Source: Acidobacteriota bacterium
GTDB lineage: Bacteria > Acidobacteriota > Vicinamibacteria > Vicinamibacterales > Vicinamibacteraceae
Assembly (NCBI GenBank): GCA_023427865.1
Contig: JAEYZV010000057.1
Coordinates: 1-9,242 of the forward strand
DNA: 9,242 nucleotides
Reading direction: 5' to 3'
The first letter of the stretch is position 1. Each line of letters starts with the position of its first letter. Both the position numbers and the translations under genes were made by a program. Shown here in pieces: positions 6,025 to 9,242 of the stretch. A model generated the notes under the pieces. That model was not told where the DNA came from. It worked only from the letters and a program-made list of their open reading frames with translations, and searched no databases.

Positions 6025-6903
6025 TCAGCTGCGCTTCAGATCCGCCTTGTAGGTCGTGGTCTCGCCTTCGATGATGACCACGTCGAAGGTGAGCGGCTCG
6101 TAACCGGGCGCCCGTACTTCGATGCGGTGCGTGCCGATCGCCACCTTCAGCTTCTGCATCGCGCCGTCGAAGTCGTCCACGCGACCGGCGAAGTAGCCGT
6201 CGACGAACACCTCGGCCTCACGCGGCGCAATCTTCAGCCGCAGACCGCCGGTTGGGGCGTTCGGGTCGAGCGGGTTGGGCACGTCGCCCACCTGCGAAGG
6301 CTGAGCGCTTCCGGCGCTGCTGCTCCAGCCGCCGCCTCCACCGCCGCCCCAGTACGGATCGACCCAGGGATAGCCGTAGCCGCCCCAGCCGCCGTAGTAG
6401 CCACTCCACATCCACGGGTCCCAGAAGTAGCCGAGGGCGAGTCCACCGTAGCCCCAGGGGTAGAAGTACCAGCTGTCGGGGCCCCAGTAGATCGGACCGG
6501 AGATGATCGGCGGCAGCGTCGCCACCGAACCCCGCGGCACCGCGTAGCCGGTCACCGGGGCGCCGTTCCGAGGACGTGAGTAGGGGGGCACCGTCACGCG
6601 CGAGCTGGTATTGCCACTCCCGCCGCCCGAAACCCGGGCCGGTCGGCGTCCGCCGGACGAGGATGCCGGCGCAGGCTCGCTCGGCCGCGACGACACGGAA
6701 CCCCCGCCCCACGGCGAGCCGCCTCCGCCTCGCGGCACCGCGACGCGGCCGGTGCTTCCGCCGTCACTGCCACCGCTCGAGCCGCCACCCGATGACGACC
6801 CGCCTCCCCCGCCGGGGTTGCGCGGGCGCTGATCGGCAAGCACCGGCTCGCTGGCGAACACCAGCCCCGCAAGGACCGCCGTGAGGATGAATGCTCTCTT
6901 CAT
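6025..6903 (-). CDS. Exported Gly/Trp/Tyr-rich protein with C-terminal PEGA domain
   Basis: This 292-residue protein begins with a signal peptide (1-23, KRAFILTAVLAGLVF core, cleavage near VLA-DQ), so it is exported. A disordered Gly/Ser/Pro/Arg region (25-110) follows. Next is an aromatic glycine-rich segment (134-193) with WYFYPWGYGG, WDPWMWSGYYGGWGGYGYPW and a run of seven glycines. The C-terminal PEGA domain (219-290) carries APREAEVFVDGYFAGRVDDFDG and GTHRIEVRAPGYEPLTFDV. PEGA domains are small beta-sandwiches common in surface proteins; a cell-wall or surface-layer role is likely but unproven. The ATG at 6903 is supported by the signal peptide and by GGAG (6913-6910) six bases upstream. 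The frame stays open to 7923, but that part is antisense to another gene. It is the first gene of a leftward run, behind a sigma-54-type promoter. Confidence 0.9.
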   Translation of the reverse strand: MKRAFILTAVLAGLVFASEPVLADQRPRNPGGGGGSSSGGGSSGGSDGGSTGRVAVPRGGGGSPWGGGSVSSRPSEPAPASSSGGRRPARVSGGGSGNTSSRVTVPPYSRPRNGAPVTGYAVPRGSVATLPPIISGPIYWGPDSWYFYPWGYGGLALGYFWDPWMWSGYYGGWGGYGYPWVDPYWGGGGGGGWSSSAGSAQPSQVGDVPNPLDPNAPTGGLRLKIAPREAEVFVDGYFAGRVDDFDGAMQKLKVAIGTHRIEVRAPGYEPLTFDVVIIEGETTTYKADLKRS

Positions 6904-6934
6904 GATGTGCTCCGGACGCTTTCCTCGACGACGG

Positions 6935-6950
6935 TGCAACAAATCTGCCA
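6935..6950 (-). promoter_or_regulatory. Sigma-54-type -24/-12 promoter of the PEGA operon
   Basis: Read on the minus strand, TGGCA (6950-6946) and TTGCA (6939-6935) are spaced exactly as in TGGCACG-N4-TTGCW, with only the C and G before N4 differing (G and A here). Placing the C at 6936 at -12 puts +1 near 6924. That gives a leader of about 21 nt containing GGAG (6913-6910) six bases before the ATG at 6903. It is the better of the two such sites in the window. Confidence 0.7.
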
Positions 6951-7026
6951 CGCGCGAGCCTCGGTCTGGCGCGATCCATCGCCGAGCCGCCCGTGGGGTG
7001 GCATCCCTACGGTCCGTGTCGAGCGT

Positions 7027-7044
7027 CGCCGTGGACGGACGGCG
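7027..7044. repeat. 6-bp inverted repeat upstream of the PEGA promoter
   Basis: CGCCGT (7027-7032) and ACGGCG (7039-7044) form a dyad around 6 bases. Its centre is about 111 bp upstream of the predicted PEGA start on the minus strand. The left side (CGTCGCC, 7024-7030) also occurs in the repeat at 31-50. It is a short GC-rich dyad, so chance is possible; an activator site is inference. Confidence 0.3.
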
Positions 7045-7066
7045 GGGGCCCGTGCATCCGGCAGGG

Positions 7067-7072
7067 TAGGAT
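7067..7072 (+). promoter_or_regulatory. -10 element for a near-leaderless FN3 lipoprotein message
   Basis: TAGGAT ends 9 bases before the GTG at 7082. With its last T at -7, +1 falls at 7079, a leader of only 3 bases. No Shine-Dalgarno sequence can therefore be in the message. The layout parallels TAGAAT before 2871. No clear -35 is visible. Confidence 0.4.
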
Positions 7073-7081
7073 AGAGCGCCC

Positions 7082-8485
7082 GTGCGTCCCTCCCGCCTCA
7101 TCCTGTTCAGCGTCCTCGTCGCCAGTATGCTCCCGTTCGGGGCCGGTTGCGGGAAGAAGGGGCCGCCGCTCGCGCCCCTGCGGCCGCTGCCTGCGGCGAT
7201 CTCGGACCTGTCGGCCACGCGTCGCGGCGACAGCGTCCACCTGCAGTTCACGCTGCCGGCAGCCAATGCCGACGGCACCACACCGGCCGACCTTGCGCAC
7301 GTGGACGTGTACGCCCTGACGGGCAAGGCCGAGGGCCCGCTCGGTCGTCCCCTGACAGTCCGCGAGATCGAGACGCTTGCCACGCGCGTCGCACGCGTGG
7401 ACGTGCAGCCACCTCCGCTCGAGGTGGACGAGGATGCCGAGGCGGATGGCGAAGCGCCGGCGCCGGCACCGGCGGTTGCTCCTGACGCGCCCGGCGATTC
7501 GCGTCCGGTCCAGGGCGCGACGGTCCAGGTCGAAGAGGTGTTGACCGATGCGATCCGCTCGGCGCTCTTCGCGCATCCCGATGCCCACAAGGCGGCGACG
7601 CTGCGCGGGCTCGACGAGGACGAGGTGGACGAGCCACCGGTGCCGACGACCGAGGGTTCGGGCCGCATCCTCCTGTGGCCGCAGCCGACGACGGAAACAG
7701 CCCGGCAGTACATCGCGATCCCGTACTCGACGCGTGATCGCGCCGGCGCGCCGAGCGCCTCGCTCGCCGTGCCGCTGGTGCCCGCGCCTCCAGCGCCGCC
7801 GGCGCCAGCCGTCACCCACGACGCGACGGCGTACACCGTCACCTGGGCGACGCCACCCGGCGTGCAACTGCCGGTGCAGCCGACGGTCACGATGGAGGCG
7901 TACAAGGAAGCGCTCGCCGCCAACGACGAGGACGCGCAGCTGCCCGCCCGTCCGCTCGTGACGTACGGAACTCCGCACGGCTACCGCGTGTACCAGCTCC
8001 CGGGACCCGACGCGCCGGCCGCGCAGGCGACCGGGCCGCTCAATCCGGTCCTGTTGCACTCGCCGGCGTTCACCGACGCGCGGATGGAGTTCGGCGTGCC
8101 GCGGTGTTACGCCGTGCGCACCGTGGAGCAGCGCGGCACGATCTCGATCGAGAGCGCGCTCTCGCCCGTGACCTGCATCACGGCCACCGACACGTACCCG
8201 CCACCCGCGCCGACGGGGCTCGTCGCCGTGGGCAGCGAAGGCGGCGTGGCATTGCTGTGGGAACCGGTGACGGCGGCGGATCTCGCCGGATACCTCGTGC
8301 TCCGCGGCGTGGAGGGCGACCCTGCGCTCCAGCCGATCACTGCCGAGCCCGTCGTCGAGACGACGTACCGCGACACGACGGCCCAGCCCGGCGTGATGTA
8401 CATCTATGCGGTGGTCGCAGTGGACAAGGCGACCCCGGCCAACGCAAGTCCGGAGAGCAACCGCGTGAGGGAGAGCGCGAGGTAA
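7082..8485 (+). CDS. Lipoprotein with fibronectin type III repeats
   Basis: This 467-residue protein has a signal sequence ending at Cys23 in FGAGCGKKGPPLAPLRP. That mature start resembles the LptM/YifL type of outer-membrane lipoprotein (Cys-Gly-x-Lys-Gly-Pro). Three FN3-like units follow. The first begins at AAISDLSATRRGDSVHLQFTLP (39-59), is interrupted by an acidic Ala/Pro-rich insert (about 110-200) and resumes at YIAIPYSTRDRAGAPSASLAVPL (210-232). The second runs from about 233 to 367, with TAYTVTWATP, HGYRVYQLPG and RCYAVRTVEQ. The third (372-465) is the clearest: PPAPTGLVAVGSEGGVALLWEPV, LAGYLVLRG and MYIYAVVAVDKA. Such repeats usually bind proteins or polysaccharides at the surface. 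GTG 7082 is the chosen start; no ribosome site is seen, in keeping with the close -10. The exact role is unknown. Confidence 0.88.
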   Translation: MRPSRLILFSVLVASMLPFGAGCGKKGPPLAPLRPLPAAISDLSATRRGDSVHLQFTLPAANADGTTPADLAHVDVYALTGKAEGPLGRPLTVREIETLATRVARVDVQPPPLEVDEDAEADGEAPAPAPAVAPDAPGDSRPVQGATVQVEEVLTDAIRSALFAHPDAHKAATLRGLDEDEVDEPPVPTTEGSGRILLWPQPTTETARQYIAIPYSTRDRAGAPSASLAVPLVPAPPAPPAPAVTHDATAYTVTWATPPGVQLPVQPTVTMEAYKEALAANDEDAQLPARPLVTYGTPHGYRVYQLPGPDAPAAQATGPLNPVLLHSPAFTDARMEFGVPRCYAVRTVEQRGTISIESALSPVTCITATDTYPPPAPTGLVAVGSEGGVALLWEPVTAADLAGYLVLRGVEGDPALQPITAEPVVETTYRDTTAQPGVMYIYAVVAVDKATPANASPESNRVRESAR

Positions 8486-8496
8486 CGCACGTTCAC

Positions 8497-8575
8497 GGCC
8501 TTCGTCGGTCGGCCTTCGACCTTCGGAATCCGAACGGGCGTGCGAAGGCCGACGGCCGAATGCCGACGGCCGATG
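8497..8575. repeat. Intergenic palindromic repeat cluster
   Basis: GTCGGCCTTCG (8508-8518) is the exact inverse of CGAAGGCCGAC (8543-8553), an 11-bp stem. A nested TTCGG-AAT-CCGAA hairpin (8522-8534) lies in the loop. On the left GGCCTTCG repeats directly at 8497 and 8511; on the right GCCGACGGCCGA repeats at 8548 and 8562, both with a 14-base period. It fills most of the gap between the FN3 gene and the next gene. It has no T-run, so a terminator role is weaker than a REP-like repeat. Confidence 0.6.
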
Positions 8576-8605
8576 TCGACTGGAATGGGAAGGTGGAGCG
8601 GCAGC

Positions 8606-8609
8606 GGAG
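8606..8609 (+). promoter_or_regulatory. Ribosome binding site deciding the hydrolase start
   Basis: GGAG ends 4 bases before the ATG at 8614, with AGGTGGAG (8591-8598) further back. The in-frame ATG at 8560 lies inside the repeat cluster and lacks such a site. Confidence 0.5.
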
Positions 8610-8613
8610 CGTC

Positions 8614-9242
8614 ATGGCGAAGATCTACAGGACCACGTCCGGGTACGTTGTGGAGGAGCGCGGGGCATTCCACGCGCTCGACGGCGACATCTTCGGTCAA
8701 TGGCGGGCCGGCGCCGAGGTTGGCGCGCCAACATCCGTGCTCGCGCCCGTGGTGCCGTCGAAGATCGTCTGCATCGGCCTGAACTACAAGGACCACGCGG
8801 CCGAACAGGGCAAGCCGCTGCCGGCCGAGCCGGTGATCTTCCTCAAGCCCTCGACGGCCCTCGTCGCGACCGGGGAGCCGATCGTGATCCCAGCGGGGGT
8901 CGGCCGGGTGGACTACGAGTCCGAACTGGCGGTGGTGATCGGGCGCCGGGCCACGCGCGTGGACGAGGCCGACGCCATGGCACACGTGCTGGGGTACACG
9001 TGCATGAACGACGTCACCGCGCGCGATCTGCAGAAGAAGGACGGCCGCTACACGCGAGCGAAGGGCTTCGACACGTTCGCGCCGCTCGGCCCGTGCATCG
9101 CGACGGGCCTGTCACCTGACGACCTGCGCGTGCGCGGGATCGTCAACGGCGAGGTGCGGCAGGACTCGAGCACCCGCGAGCTCATCTTCCCGGTGGCAAC
9201 ATTGATTGCCTACATCTCGCGCATCATGACGCTGCTGCCGGG
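8614..9242 (+). CDS. Fumarylacetoacetate hydrolase family protein (3' end outside window)
   Basis: Only the first 209 residues are present; family members are usually about 250-290 long. The sequence shows the FAH catalytic fold clearly: KIVCIGLNYKDHAAE (50-64), PVIFLKPSTALVATG (73-87), VDYESELAVVIGR (99-111), YTCMNDVTARDLQ (128-140) and KGFDTFAPLGP (150-160). Glu102, Glu104 and Asp133 fit the metal ligands ExE and D, with the 29-residue spacing seen in FAHD1-type enzymes. These are Mg/Mn-dependent C-C hydrolases, decarboxylases or isomerases acting on 2-oxo acids from aromatic or sugar catabolism; the substrate cannot be fixed from the sequence. The ATG at 8614 matches the usual family start; ATG 8560, 18 codons upstream, is possible but sits in repeats. 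The gene runs off the window edge and is not shown to be broken. Confidence 0.93.
   Translation, partial: MAKIYRTTSGYVVEERGAFHALDGDIFGQWRAGAEVGAPTSVLAPVVPSKIVCIGLNYKDHAAEQGKPLPAEPVIFLKPSTALVATGEPIVIPAGVGRVDYESELAVVIGRRATRVDEADAMAHVLGYTCMNDVTARDLQKKDGRYTRAKGFDTFAPLGPCIATGLSPDDLRVRGIVNGEVRQDSSTRELIFPVATLIAYISRIMTLLP

Noticed and set aside
6904..7923. Upstream extension of the PEGA frame on the minus strand
   Set aside because: It is antisense to the FN3 lipoprotein. The ATG at 6903 has a signal peptide, a ribosome site and a fitting promoter.
9183..9207. TGGCAACATTGATTGCC as a third sigma-54-type site
   Set aside because: The spacing between the TGGC and TTGC blocks is one base too long, and it lies inside the hydrolase coding sequence.

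Overview
The window is GC-rich, densely coding bacterial DNA with no rRNA, tRNA, CRISPR array or recognisable mobile element. The protein types (ECF sigma/zinc-finger anti-sigma pair, Ala/Pro-rich envelope proteins of unknown family, an FN3 lipoprotein beginning Cys-Gly-Lys-Lys-Gly-Pro-Pro, a Gly/Trp/Tyr-rich PEGA protein) and the base composition suggest an Acidobacteriota-like soil bacterium, perhaps of class Vicinamibacteria. That placement is inference from gene style; no marker gene is present.

Layout: (1) 1-147 is non-coding and holds a perfect 8-bp inverted repeat and a sigma-54-type -24/-12 promoter just ahead of the first gene. (2) 148-4774 (+) is a tightly packed run: ECF sigma factor, membrane-spanning zinc-finger anti-sigma factor, a secreted protein of unknown family, a small lipoprotein with its own leaderless-type promoter, and an APC-family amino-acid permease whose start overlaps the lipoprotein stop. 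(3) 4741-6903 (-) is a convergent four-gene run read from right to left: PEGA-domain exported protein, small membrane protein, DUF2249 protein, second small membrane protein. The last overlaps the 3' end of the permease gene by 34 bp. This run is headed by a second sigma-54-type promoter. (4) 6904-7081 is a divergent intergenic region. (5) 7082-8485 (+) encodes an FN3-repeat lipoprotein with a near-leaderless promoter. (6) 8486-8613 is an intergenic palindromic repeat cluster. (7) 8614-9242 (+) is the first 209 codons of a fumarylacetoacetate-hydrolase-family enzyme cut by the window edge.

The most interesting signal is regulatory. Two transcription units on opposite strands each begin with TGGC-N7-TTGCA in exact -24/-12 geometry, followed by a short predicted leader (14 and 21 nt) that holds a GGAG ribosome site. 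One drives an ECF sigma/anti-sigma cassette, the other a PEGA-protein operon. I found no other copy of this motif by eye in the window. A dyad lies roughly 95-110 bp upstream of each predicted start, where enhancer-binding activators usually bind. If real, this is a sigma-54-to-ECF cascade together with a second sigma-54 unit, both coding for envelope functions. The motif matches are seen directly; the regulon is inference.
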